DNA of 64,000 bases from Pseudomonadota bacterium. Its GTDB lineage: Bacteria; Pseudomonadota; Gammaproteobacteria; Pseudomonadales; Oceanobacteraceae. This document shows positions 19,258 through 27,250 of the stretch, in pieces. Each line of letters begins with the position of its first letter. Position 1 is the stretch's first letter. The DNA lies in the NCBI GenBank assembly GCA_030145845.1, contig JAIXHJ010000007.1:124001-188000 (forward strand), read 5' to 3'. Below the pieces are notes generated by a model. It saw only the letters and a list, made by a program, of their open reading frames with translations, was not told the origin of the DNA and did not search any database. A program made the position numbers and the translations under genes.

Positions 19258-20121
19258 TTATTCGGTGGTGGTATCTGTCGTGTCCGTTGTGTCCGTCGTC
19301 GTATCGGTGGTGTCCGTGCTATCGGCCGGCGGAGCAAAGGTCATAAACAGCAGATCAGGATCTTTACGCAGGTAGAATTCCAGTTCGCCATCGGTATTGA
19401 AACCGGCGTAACCACTGGCACTGTTTTCGTTGAAGTCCGGGCAGCTGCTGCGTTCCGTCATGCTCACGCGGTAGAGGTTGTAATCGGTATCCAGCGTGCT
19501 GATGGAGCCGGTAAACTGGCAGCCACTGTCATCGGTGGTCACGCCGGTGAAGCTGACCCCGGCAGCGGAGCTGCTCATCACCATCTCATAGCCGGTGGCG
19601 GTCCACTTACCGGTCAGCGTCAGTTTCGACAGCGGCGCGTTGTTGCGCCAGGTACCGTCGCGGGTCAGTTCCACATTACCGGAAGCCGTCCCGTCGATAC
19701 TGAAGCCGCCGAACAGTGAATCATTGCTGGAGCTGATGGAAGCCAGCTGCACATCAAAGTCCACTTCATGCTCGCTGCCGTTGGCAATGTACTGCTCCGC
19801 GTCGGTATCGGACGCTGCACTCAGGGTATAGCTGGTCAGGGCCATTACCGCCATCTGATCGCTGTCATCCAGCACCGTGGTGCCGTAATAACCGCTGTTT
19901 TCATCCACCGCGTAGAGATTGCCGTTGTAAATCAGCACCCGCATATTGGCTTCGCTGGTTGCGCCTTCGTTCAGCACACCATCCCAGAAGCCATTCAGGG
20001 CCACGGTCGGATCGGTGACCGTTTCCCCCTGCTCATTGACCACGGTTTCCGGGTCGTCTTCGGCGATACAGCCGCCCAGTGCCAGTGAAATACCGGCCAT
20101 TGCTAATACTGACAGGCGCAC
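19258..20121 (-). CDS. Predicted lipoprotein of unknown function
   Basis: A 287-residue exported protein with a lipobox LALGGC, so Cys18 would be lipidated. I do not recognise the mature domain. It is rich in Thr, Ser, Asp and Gly and is probably beta-stranded (NGFWDGVLNEG, GYYGTTVLDD). The segment GKWTATGYEMVMSS resembles bacterial beta-barrel-like or lipocalin-like lipoproteins only loosely. The C terminus is a low-complexity Thr/Asp tail (about 19 residues). The start is GTG with AGGAGAAGG upstream. It stands alone between the mnmG upstream region and the diguanylate cyclase. Confidence 0.75.
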   Translation of the reverse strand: MRLSVLAMAGISLALGGCIAEDDPETVVNEQGETVTDPTVALNGFWDGVLNEGATSEANMRVLIYNGNLYAVDENSGYYGTTVLDDSDQMAVMALTSYTLSAASDTDAEQYIANGSEHEVDFDVQLASISSSNDSLFGGFSIDGTASGNVELTRDGTWRNNAPLSKLTLTGKWTATGYEMVMSSSAAGVSFTGVTTDDSGCQFTGSISTLDTDYNLYRVSMTERSSCPDFNENSASGYAGFNTDGELEFYLRKDPDLLFMTFAPPADSTDTTDTTTDTTDTTDTTTE

Positions 20122-20216
20122 AGCCTTCTCCTGCTTAACATCACGTATCTGATAAGCATAGCAATCGGCCGCAAAGCTGCCGGCTTTAGCAAATTCGTCA
20201 GCTGAACAGACGCGGG

Positions 20217-21746
20217 TTATTCACAGGGGCAACAGACCCGGTTACGGCCGCTGCCCTTGGCCAGATAGAGCTGTGCGTCGGCGCGTTCCACCGCGGCAGC
20301 CATACCACTGTCGTCCGGCAGCGCCTGTGCCATGCCAATGCTGATGGTCATCGGAATATCGTCGGCCAGTGGCGTTACCTCCACCAGACGGCGGATACCT
20401 TCCGCCAGACTGAGGGCATCTTCACAGCGGCTGAAGCCGAGAATCAGCAGAAATTCTTCGCCACCGAAGCGGGCAATAAAGTCGGTTTCGCGCAGGTTTT
20501 CGCGGAACAGGGAGGCAATATGTTTCAGCGCCCGGTCGCCGATCATATGGCCGTGGCTATCATTGATCTGTTTGAAATGATCGATATCGGCCAGCATCAC
20601 CACATAAGGCTGACCGCTGCGTTTCATCATGGCAAATTCACGCGTCAGATATTCATCGGCCGCCAGCCGGTTGGCCAGCCCGGTGAGCGGATCGTGCCGC
20701 GCCAGCGACTGTAATTCGAGGTTCAGATCCACCAGTTCAGCGGTGCGCTGCTCGACCATATCTTCCAGCTGGGCGTTGGCCTGTTCCAGTTCACTGCGGA
20801 CTTCCGCCAGCTGCAGTTCAGCGCATTTGCGCGCGGTGATATCCGACAGGGAGCCGACCATACGCAGCGGCAGCCCCTGTTCATCACGTTCCACCAGGTT
20901 ACCGCGGTCGTGCACCCAGATCACATGGCCGTCGGCGTGAATCAGCCGGTGCTCATGATCATAGGGGTCACCACCGGCGAGGCAGCCCTGCAGGCTGTGC
21001 ATCACGCCATCGCGGTCATCCGGGTGAATCAGCCCGGAAAAGAACTCCAGCGGATGCTGCAGCGCGTTTTCATCCAGCCCCAGCAATTCGCACCACTTAC
21101 GGTTATGGGAAACCATATTGGTGCCGATATGCCAGTCCCAGATACCTTCACCGGCAATCGCCAGTGCTTCTTCATAACGCCGCTCACGTACTTCAATTTC
21201 ATGGTAAGCCTGGATCAGATCAGTAATGTCGCGGGCAATGATCAGCATTGCCGGTTCGGCGTGAACCCCTAAACGCAGCGCTTTTTTTACCGAATAAAAG
21301 CGACGCGTTTCACCGCTGACGGCATCGGTGACGTCTTCTTCCACCACCTCAGTACGGTCACTTTTCATCACTTCCAGCTGACTTTCACGGAAGGCCCGTA
21401 CCTGTTCCGGATTATCAATAAAATCGGCGTCGGTTTTGCCGATCATCTGTTCCGGTGTGGTGTTGTACAGCCTGGCCAGGGTTTTGTTGGCCAGCAGAAA
21501 ACGTCCGTGCACATCCTTGATCAGAATAATGGACGGCGACTCATCCATCACCGTGCGCAGCAACTGACGGGAGTCGCTGGCTTTGCTCCAGCGCGCCAGC
21601 GCTTCCAGATCGGTATCGGCGGCCGGGCCGGAAGCGCCGCAACTGCGGCAGTGCACATGCCACTTACCGGCACCCGACAACAGGCCGACCTGCGGACTCA
21701 GGCAGAACGGGCAGACAGCGGCAGCAACAGATCGGGATTCAGGCAT
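20217..21746 (-). CDS. Diguanylate cyclase: N-terminal Lar-like zinc ribbon, two PAS domains, GGDEF
   Basis: A 509-residue soluble signalling protein predicted to make cyclic di-GMP. Residues 12-36 have a four-cysteine ribbon (C12PFC15 and C33RSC36GASGP) followed by ALARWSK, very like the Lar restriction-alleviation zinc ribbon. PAS domains follow (about 62-180 and 190-310, the second with a WDWHIGTN start), then a coiled-coil linker and a GGDEF domain. The active site is GGEEF at 428-432, and an RETD inhibitory I-site lies five residues before it, so both activity and product inhibition are expected. Start M at 21746 is chosen because the upstream extension is low-complexity and lacks similarity; the ribosome site is weak. 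Confidence 0.9.
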   Translation of the reverse strand: MPESRSVAAAVCPFCLSPQVGLLSGAGKWHVHCRSCGASGPAADTDLEALARWSKASDSRQLLRTVMDESPSIILIKDVHGRFLLANKTLARLYNTTPEQMIGKTDADFIDNPEQVRAFRESQLEVMKSDRTEVVEEDVTDAVSGETRRFYSVKKALRLGVHAEPAMLIIARDITDLIQAYHEIEVRERRYEEALAIAGEGIWDWHIGTNMVSHNRKWCELLGLDENALQHPLEFFSGLIHPDDRDGVMHSLQGCLAGGDPYDHEHRLIHADGHVIWVHDRGNLVERDEQGLPLRMVGSLSDITARKCAELQLAEVRSELEQANAQLEDMVEQRTAELVDLNLELQSLARHDPLTGLANRLAADEYLTREFAMMKRSGQPYVVMLADIDHFKQINDSHGHMIGDRALKHIASLFRENLRETDFIARFGGEEFLLILGFSRCEDALSLAEGIRRLVEVTPLADDIPMTISIGMAQALPDDSGMAAAVERADAQLYLAKGSGRNRVCCPCE

Positions 21747-21971
21747 AGAAATCCGGGCGGTCTCTCTTGAATATCTGCTTTCAGTGTAGCGCCTGCCGCG
21801 GTTAAAAGCCTGACCAGTTTGTAACGGACTGCTGCAGATACCTACCCACATCATCGGCGCCTGCTGATGCCGTCACTCACACGGGAAGCTGAAAAACAGA
21901 TCAGGCATAATCAGAAGTATTCATGCTGTTTTTTACCGCTGACCTGAATTATCAGCAGAGGACCCGGACCG

Positions 21972-23489
21972 TTGGCTCGCACAAACAACCGCAAAAACCA
22001 GAACAAAGCCCTGAAACCCGTCAACCTGAGCCTGCCCGGGCAACCCCCGCGTACGCTGCCGGCCGGTGAAGCCCTGCAACAGATGAAGCATCTGCAGCAC
22101 AGCGGCCAGACGGCGGCGGCAGCAGCCATTGCCCGGCAACTGTCAACCCAGCTGCCCGGTCTGGACGAACCCTGGCTGCTGCTATTCGGTGTTCTGCACA
22201 ATGCGGCCAATTATCCGGCGCTGGGGCAGGAGGCAGAGCGCTGTCTGCAGCATAAAACGCGCTTTATTCCGGCTCTGATCAGTCTGTCAGTGGCAAAGCG
22301 CATGGCACAGCATCACGACCAGGCGCTGGCCCTGATTGATAAAGCGCTGAAGCTGGAACCGGCCAATGCGGAAATTCTTAATCACCGCGGGGTGGTTCTG
22401 AAAGAAATGGGCCGCCTTGACGATGCCCTGCAGGCCTTTAACCGCTGCGCTGCACTGGCCCCCGCCAACGTTAACGCCATCTGGAACCGGGCCGACCTTG
22501 CCGGTGTTCTGGATGAGGCAGAATATCAGCGCTGTGCAGCACTGGCGGATAATCCCGCACTGAACGCCGGTCAGCGGGCAATGGTTTTTTATGCCCTGGC
22601 CCAGAGCGATGAAAAAGCCGGCGATTACAGCCGCCAGTTTGAACACATCCGTCGCGGGGCGGCATTAAAACGCTCGGTCGTGGCTTACGATCATCAGGCA
22701 GAACTCAGTCAGATTAACCGCGTTGCCGGTTTCTATCCTGCAGCGGCTGCAGCGCCTGTTACCGGGCATCAGGCCGTACCGGTTTTTATCTGCGGCCTGC
22801 CACGTTCCGGTACCACGCTGTGCGAACAGATTCTGTCCAGCCATCCGGCAGTGACCGCCGGCGACGAGCTGAATGATCTGCCACTGGCCGCCGCACGGGT
22901 ATTACAGCAGAAAGGTCTGCGCAAACCCTTTCCCGACTGGGCTGCAGACATGACGGCGGCGGACTGGCAGGCCATCGGCGATCAGTATCGTCAGTCGACC
23001 GGTGCCCTGCAGAGTGGTGGCTGGTTCACCGATAAAAACCTGCAGAATTATAAAGCCGTGGGGCTGATCCGCCGCGCGCTGCCGGAAGCCAGAATTATTA
23101 TCTGCCGGCGCGAGCCCATGGATAATTTGTGGGGTTGTTACCGCCAGTATTTTGCTGAAGGCATGAATTTCACCTACGACCTCGATGAGCTGGCCGATAT
23201 CTGGCAGGCCAGCGACCGTCTGATCCGTCACTGGCAGGCCACGGAAAACGATATTTTTATTCTGCATTACGAGCAGCTGACGCAGGACCCGGAAACCATT
23301 ATCCGCCAACTGGTCAGCTTCTGTGGTCTGCCGTGGGATGATGCCTGCCTGAATTTTCACACCAATCAGCGCGCCGTGCGTACCCTGTCTGCCACCCAGG
23401 TACGTAAACCCATGAGCCGCGAACGTGTTGCCCAGTGGCAGCGTTATCAGCAGCAGCTGGCACCACTGCAGCAGAAACTCGGCCTGTAA
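21972..23489 (+). CDS. TPR-containing sulfotransferase
   Basis: A 505-residue protein with tetratricopeptide-like helices (about 35-250, e.g. EILNHRGVVLKEMGRLDDALQAFNR) fused to a PAPS-dependent sulfotransferase domain. The 5'-phosphosulfate-binding loop is FICGLPRSGTTLCEQ (272-286), and the 3'-phosphate-binding region is ARIIICRREPMDNLWGCYRQ. This architecture is common in marine proteobacteria, where targets are unknown glycans, lipids or proteins. The start is probably TTG, with GAGGA nine bases upstream; no better in-frame ATG precedes the TPRs. Divergent from the diguanylate cyclase. Confidence 0.87.
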   Translation: MARTNNRKNQNKALKPVNLSLPGQPPRTLPAGEALQQMKHLQHSGQTAAAAAIARQLSTQLPGLDEPWLLLFGVLHNAANYPALGQEAERCLQHKTRFIPALISLSVAKRMAQHHDQALALIDKALKLEPANAEILNHRGVVLKEMGRLDDALQAFNRCAALAPANVNAIWNRADLAGVLDEAEYQRCAALADNPALNAGQRAMVFYALAQSDEKAGDYSRQFEHIRRGAALKRSVVAYDHQAELSQINRVAGFYPAAAAAPVTGHQAVPVFICGLPRSGTTLCEQILSSHPAVTAGDELNDLPLAAARVLQQKGLRKPFPDWAADMTAADWQAIGDQYRQSTGALQSGGWFTDKNLQNYKAVGLIRRALPEARIIICRREPMDNLWGCYRQYFAEGMNFTYDLDELADIWQASDRLIRHWQATENDIFILHYEQLTQDPETIIRQLVSFCGLPWDDACLNFHTNQRAVRTLSATQVRKPMSRERVAQWQRYQQQLAPLQQKLGL

Positions 23490-23497
23490 TCCGCGCA

Positions 23498-23530
23498 GGA
23501 AAGACAGGTCGTTTATGGATCAGTCTTTCC
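23498..23530 (+). other. Inverted repeat after the sulfotransferase gene
   Basis: GGAAAGAC (23498-23505) and GTCTTTCC (23523-23530) are perfect 8-bp arms around a 17-nt loop, starting 8 bp after the stop. There is no U-run, so termination is uncertain. Confidence 0.3.
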
Positions 23531-23630
23531 CGCCCTCAACGGAAACTTTGCGGTTCAGCCACAGTCTGTCATTACAGTAAGCTTCGTTCTGCGAAGTGAA
23601 TATCTCCGCCACCACAATAAGGAGAGCAAT

Positions 23631-24332
23631 ATGAGTACTCAGTGGATAAACATCAGCAAAGAAGACGGAAAAGAATTTAACGGCTATCTGGCTCTGCCAC
23701 CCGCCGGCCAGGGCCCGGGCCTGATTCTGCTGCAGGAAATCTGGGGCGTTAATGACCACATCAAAGCCGTGGCAGAACAATATGCCATGTCCGGCTTTGT
23801 CGTGCTGGCGCCCGATGTGTTCTGGCGCTTCGGCCAGCAGATCGCCCTGAATTACGACGATCAGGGTAATGAAGCCGCCTTTGGTTACCTCAACGCACTG
23901 GATAAAGATCAGGCCGTTAACGATCTGGTCAGCGCCGTCAATACACTGAAATCCCTGCCGCAGGTCAGCGGTAAAACCGGGGTGATGGGTTTCTGCATGG
24001 GCGGCGCTCTGGCGTTCCGTACCGCCGCCGCAACCGATGTGGATGCCGCCGTGTGTTATTACGGTGGTGGCATCGCCAATGTCATCGACGAAGCTGCCAG
24101 TATTCATTGCCCGATTATGTTCCATCACGGTATTAAAGACGGGCTGATTCCGGCGGAAGCACGCGAAACCATCCGTCATCACTTTGCCGTGCGCAAAGAT
24201 GCCGTGCTGTACGATTACGACGCTGATCACGGCTTTAATTGCTGGGGCCGTCCGGCCATGTACGACCAGCCATCCGCCACCATCGCTCAAGGCCGCACGC
24301 TGGAATTTCTCGGTCAGTATCTGTCTGACTGA
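23631..24332 (+). CDS. Dienelactone hydrolase family protein
   Basis: A 233-residue alpha/beta hydrolase. The nucleophile is C122 in GVMGFCMGGALAFR, the acidic residue is in HHGIKDGLIP, and the histidine is in DADHGFNC, giving the Cys-Asp-His triad of dienelactone hydrolases. The conserved EIWGVNDHIK near the N terminus binds substrate. The family opens dienelactones in chlorocatechol and related degradation, but many members have other ester substrates. The ATG is preceded by AAGGAGAG. It is followed by a strong bidirectional terminator. Confidence 0.92.
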   Translation: MSTQWINISKEDGKEFNGYLALPPAGQGPGLILLQEIWGVNDHIKAVAEQYAMSGFVVLAPDVFWRFGQQIALNYDDQGNEAAFGYLNALDKDQAVNDLVSAVNTLKSLPQVSGKTGVMGFCMGGALAFRTAAATDVDAAVCYYGGGIANVIDEAASIHCPIMFHHGIKDGLIPAEARETIRHHFAVRKDAVLYDYDADHGFNCWGRPAMYDQPSATIAQGRTLEFLGQYLSD

Positions 24333-24350
24333 GATACCAAAAACCGGCAT

Positions 24351-24384
24351 AAAAAAGCACCGCCTGGCGGTGCTTTTTTATTTT
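24351..24384. terminator. Bidirectional intrinsic terminator
   Basis: AAAAAAGCACCGCC, a short TGG loop, then the complementary arm ending in TTTTTTATTTT form a GC-rich hairpin with A and U runs on both sides. It lies between the convergent dienelactone hydrolase and flavin reductase genes and can serve both. Confidence 0.9.
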
Positions 24385-24403
24385 AACGCGGCAAAAACAA
24401 TAT

Positions 24404-25036
24404 TTACTTTGGCCCCATTCCCGGGCGGAACATCATAAACTCATTATCGGCACTGATACCAAAATAACTGGCAGGCCCACCGGCACGCAGAATCGGCTGC
24501 GCGGCAATGGTCTGATAAATACCATCCACCAGATATTCCTTATCAATATGCACACCCACAACCTCACCTAAAATCAGCCAGTTATCCAGTTTTTCACCGG
24601 CAGCAGACGTCATCTGAATCAGCTGCGTCAGCCGGCACTCAAACGACACCGGCGTTTCGGCCACCCGTGGCACACTGACGATCTCAGACGTCGCCGGGGT
24701 CAGCCCCGCCAGCGCAAATTCATCCACCTCAGGACCGACGCCGGCGCTGCTCTCATTCATCTGCTCCGCCAGAGGCCGGGTCGCCAGATTCCAGCAGAAC
24801 TCACCGCTTTGCTCAATATTACGCACACTGTCTTTCCAGCCACTGCTGCCGAAACCAATAATCGGCGGGGTATCACAGAAAGCACTGAAAAAACTGTACG
24901 GCGCCAGATTCAGCACGCCATCTTTATCCTGTGAAGAAATCCAGCCAATCGGACGTGGTCCGATAATCGACTTGAAAGGATCATGCGGCAGGCCATGGCC
25001 GGATTTGGGTTGGTAGAAGTAAGTGGAGTCAGACAT
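24404..25036 (-). CDS. Flavin reductase-like (FMN-binding split-barrel) protein
   Basis: A 210-residue protein of the flavoredoxin/flavin-reductase group: SIIGPRPIGWISSQDKDGVLNLAPYSFFSAF is the conserved FMN-binding start, and KDSVRNIEQSGEFCWNLA continues the barrel. It probably binds FMN and acts as a flavin or small-molecule reductase. The ATG at 25036 has GAGGA about 8 nt upstream; the longer frame to 25066 is not supported. Downstream of the HNH gene and 70 bp from it. Confidence 0.88.
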   Translation of the reverse strand: MSDSTYFYQPKSGHGLPHDPFKSIIGPRPIGWISSQDKDGVLNLAPYSFFSAFCDTPPIIGFGSSGWKDSVRNIEQSGEFCWNLATRPLAEQMNESSAGVGPEVDEFALAGLTPATSEIVSVPRVAETPVSFECRLTQLIQMTSAAGEKLDNWLILGEVVGVHIDKEYLVDGIYQTIAAQPILRAGGPASYFGISADNEFMMFRPGMGPK

Positions 25037-25106
25037 GAATTTTTCCTCAGAAGTCAGAACCTGCATTATAACTAAAGGGGAATGTTGTTATAACCCTACA
25101 ACCAAG

Positions 25107-25871
25107 TCAGCCAATAAAAATATTTTCTCTATGATACTTTATTAGCCTGAAATCCGGTGAAAAGTCATTAGGAAGTTGGAGTTTTTTACCTTCATGACGA
25201 TGAAAATTATTTTTTACAAAAGTTGATGAATTCCCTTTTAAAGTTTTAGATAGAATTACTTCGCCATTATCCGAAATAGTAAGTAATCCTTGATCAAAAG
25301 CTCTGTCATGAATGCTGGATAGGCATAATCCATTTCGTGGATTCATCCGTTGTTTTTCATCGTCTCGCCAAGGTTTTATATGACTAGCGACCAACAATTT
25401 AGAAACATCTAAGCCAGAAATACAACAGCGATTCTGGTATGAATTAAGTACCATTTTACGAAAGACGCCCTGACCAATCCTTACGCGAGACAAAACAATT
25501 TTATCTTTTCCAACCAGCTTATTTTCCAGTACTTCTGTCAACAAATCTGATTCGATCTCAAAGCGTTTAATCAGCTGATGATACGTAGAATTAAATTCTT
25601 CTTGCTGATCAACATGCCACTGCCAAATGTCTCGGTCCTTATTTGAAACATTCGGTAAACCAACTCGACCATTAGCCGTGATTTCAGGATCTAAACTAGC
25701 AAAATTACATAACTTCATGGATAGCGATGAGGGTGTTCTACCCATTATTTTTGCTAGAGCAATAATCTCTGGCGTTTTTCTATCAAGGCGACCAAAGGGC
25801 AAAATATGATATAAATTGAGTGCTAATATTTGCTCTTCTTTTGTCCAATTTTTTCTTGGCGTCCGTTGCAC
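25107..25871 (-). CDS. HNH endonuclease, putative restriction-type (COG3440-like)
   Basis: A 254-residue nuclease. The N-terminal half contains [47 protein letters not shown], a helical module often seen with such nucleases. The C-terminal HNH core has paired cysteines (NRCCISG), H164 in ASHIKPW, N180 in [10 protein letters not shown] and H188 in IHDRAFD, so the catalytic set is intact. Base composition is visibly more AT-rich than the neighbours, suggesting horizontal gain. The start is GTG with AGAGAGG six bases upstream. That ribosome site lies in the junction where the decayed mnmE copy ends. No cognate methylase is seen nearby. Confidence 0.88.
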   Translation of the reverse strand: MQRTPRKNWTKEEQILALNLYHILPFGRLDRKTPEIIALAKIMGRTPSSLSMKLCNFASLDPEITANGRVGLPNVSNKDRDIWQWHVDQQEEFNSTYHQLIKRFEIESDLLTEVLENKLVGKDKIVLSRVRIGQGVFRKMVLNSYQNRCCISGLDVSKLLVASHIKPWRDDEKQRMNPRNGLCLSSIHDRAFDQGLLTISDNGEVILSKTLKGNSSTFVKNNFHRHEGKKLQLPNDFSPDFRLIKYHRENIFIG

Positions 25872-25884
25872 AATAAACCTCTCT

Positions 25885-26104
25885 TCCCAATAAAAAAACT
25901 GCCAAAAATCTCACCCTGCAGATCATCGGTGGTAAATTCACCGGTAATTTCATTCAGGGCGTTCTGTGCCATGCGCAGATATTCTGCGAGTAATTCGCCG
26001 GCGCCCATGCCTTCCAATTGCTGGCGGCCAAAGTCGAAGACTTCCTGTTTACAGTTAAGCAGGCAGTCCTGTTTCGGATTCTATATTAAAATCCATCACC
26101 TGTT
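25885..26104 (-). pseudogene. Decayed second copy of the mnmE 3' end
   Basis: Minus-strand sequence encodes the last roughly 80 codons of MnmE with damage. It starts KQVMDFN (compare KQVMGFD), is interrupted by a deletion and frameshift, then resumes [21 protein letters not shown] and ends GSFFIGK, where the intact gene has GSFCIGK. The intact stop TTGGTAAATAA is altered to TTGGGAAGAGA. A 154-bp stretch (25894-26047) aligns without gaps to 27265-27418 with 10 mismatches by eye. It begins directly after the GTPase stop codon. It cannot make a functional enzyme and marks an insertion at the mnmE 3' end. Confidence 0.88.
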
Positions 26105-27154
26105 TTACCCATTAAGCCGGCACTTCAATATCGCCTGCTCAATCTGCTCCCAGTCCAGTTCACGAGAGCTGATAATTTCTATACGTGAATCCCGGCGGTA
26201 AGCGACTTTATCAAAATCGTGTTCATCACGGACGCGGTTGTAGAACACCCAATCACGGTCAAGGCGGATTACGCCCTTTATCCGCTCCACATCATCGAGC
26301 CCGTTTAACACCTCTTCCAGTGCCCAGTAATCAAAGCAGTCGTCCCGATGAAAAAGCCAGCCGCAACTGAAGAGCCCACTGCCATGGCCGGTTTTGCAAA
26401 TAGGGTTCGCCGGTTCTGGCTGGGCTTCATGGTTGTGGTTGTTAGCATGTTGGTGCCCGTGGCTATGATCGTGGTTGTGCTGATCATGATTGTGCTTATG
26501 AGCTTCGGGAAACTGCGCTTTAAGCTGACCATTACGTACCATATCCAGCAGGGCGGGATCGATTTCCCCTTTCGAAATGCGACCAATGTGCTGCTTAGGC
26601 GGGAACATATTGCCAACACTGTCTTCAGCAAGTTTTATCTGTGCTTCTTCTGCGAGATCACATTTATTGATAAGCACCACCTCGGCCAGGTTAATCTGGT
26701 CATGGAAGGTTGCGTTATCAATAACATCCGGATGCGTCAGCGTTCTGGGGTCCAGCAGGCACACGGTGGCACGCAGATCGAGTTTATCGAAGAAGCCCGG
26801 GCCCATCAGAGTATCGATTATGCCTTCGGGGTGGCCAATGCCCGTCGGTTCAATAATCAGGCGGTCGGGATTGGCACGCTCAATCAATGCCCGCAATGTC
26901 TGCCCCATTGAAGCCCCCAAAGAACAACAGATACAGCCGCCGGCCAGCTCCTGAATATAAAGGCCATCCTGATCCGGCATCATTTCCTGATCAATCCCGA
27001 TCTGCCCAAACTCATTCACCAGTACAGCCCATGATTCACCCTCCGGCCTGTTTGCCAGCAGAGCGTTAATGGTGGTCGTTTTTCCAACGCCAAGAAATCC
27101 GGTAATGATATTTGTGGGAATACGGTGGGGCTGGTCTTCGCTCTGTTGTTTCAT
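26105..27154 (-). CDS. COG0523 GTPase (CobW/ZNG1-like metal chaperone) with His-rich loop
   Basis: A 349-residue G3E-family GTPase. Walker A is GFLGVGKTT (19-27), the metal-binding C-x-C-C motif is GGCICCSL (72-79), and the guanine motif is NKCDLAEE. A histidine-rich stretch (about residues 218-243, AHKHNHDQHNHDHSHGHQ) is typical of members that insert or store zinc or cobalt. The CobW C-terminal domain follows. Its role is probably zinc delivery under limitation, which is inference. It is bracketed by the intact mnmE 3' end on one side and the decayed copy on the other. A 17-bp inverted repeat lies 51 bp before the start. Confidence 0.92.
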   Translation of the reverse strand: MKQQSEDQPHRIPTNIITGFLGVGKTTTINALLANRPEGESWAVLVNEFGQIGIDQEMMPDQDGLYIQELAGGCICCSLGASMGQTLRALIERANPDRLIIEPTGIGHPEGIIDTLMGPGFFDKLDLRATVCLLDPRTLTHPDVIDNATFHDQINLAEVVLINKCDLAEEAQIKLAEDSVGNMFPPKQHIGRISKGEIDPALLDMVRNGQLKAQFPEAHKHNHDQHNHDHSHGHQHANNHNHEAQPEPANPICKTGHGSGLFSCGWLFHRDDCFDYWALEEVLNGLDDVERIKGVIRLDRDWVFYNRVRDEHDFDKVAYRRDSRIEIISSRELDWEQIEQAILKCRLNG

Positions 27155-27204
27155 AACTGCTCTGTTAACCGATGGAATTTAAAAAGCGTGATGTTGCTGT
27201 TATG

Positions 27205-27221
27205 GGCAGTTATAAACTGCC
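27205..27221. promoter_or_regulatory. 17-bp inverted repeat upstream of the COG0523 GTPase gene
   Basis: GGCAGTT-ATA-AACTGCC has perfect 7-bp arms. It lies between the mnmE stop (27251) and the GTPase start (27154) and has no U-run on either side. It fits an operator better than a terminator. COG0523 genes are often Zur-controlled, but this sequence is not a clear Zur box. Confidence 0.4.
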
Positions 27222-27250
27222 AACAGACTTCAGTGCCGATTATTTCAGCG

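Noticed and set aside
25823..26017. 64-codon frame starting [14 protein letters not shown]
   Set aside because: It is part of the decayed mnmE copy reading through its lost stop into the HNH gene, not an independent gene.
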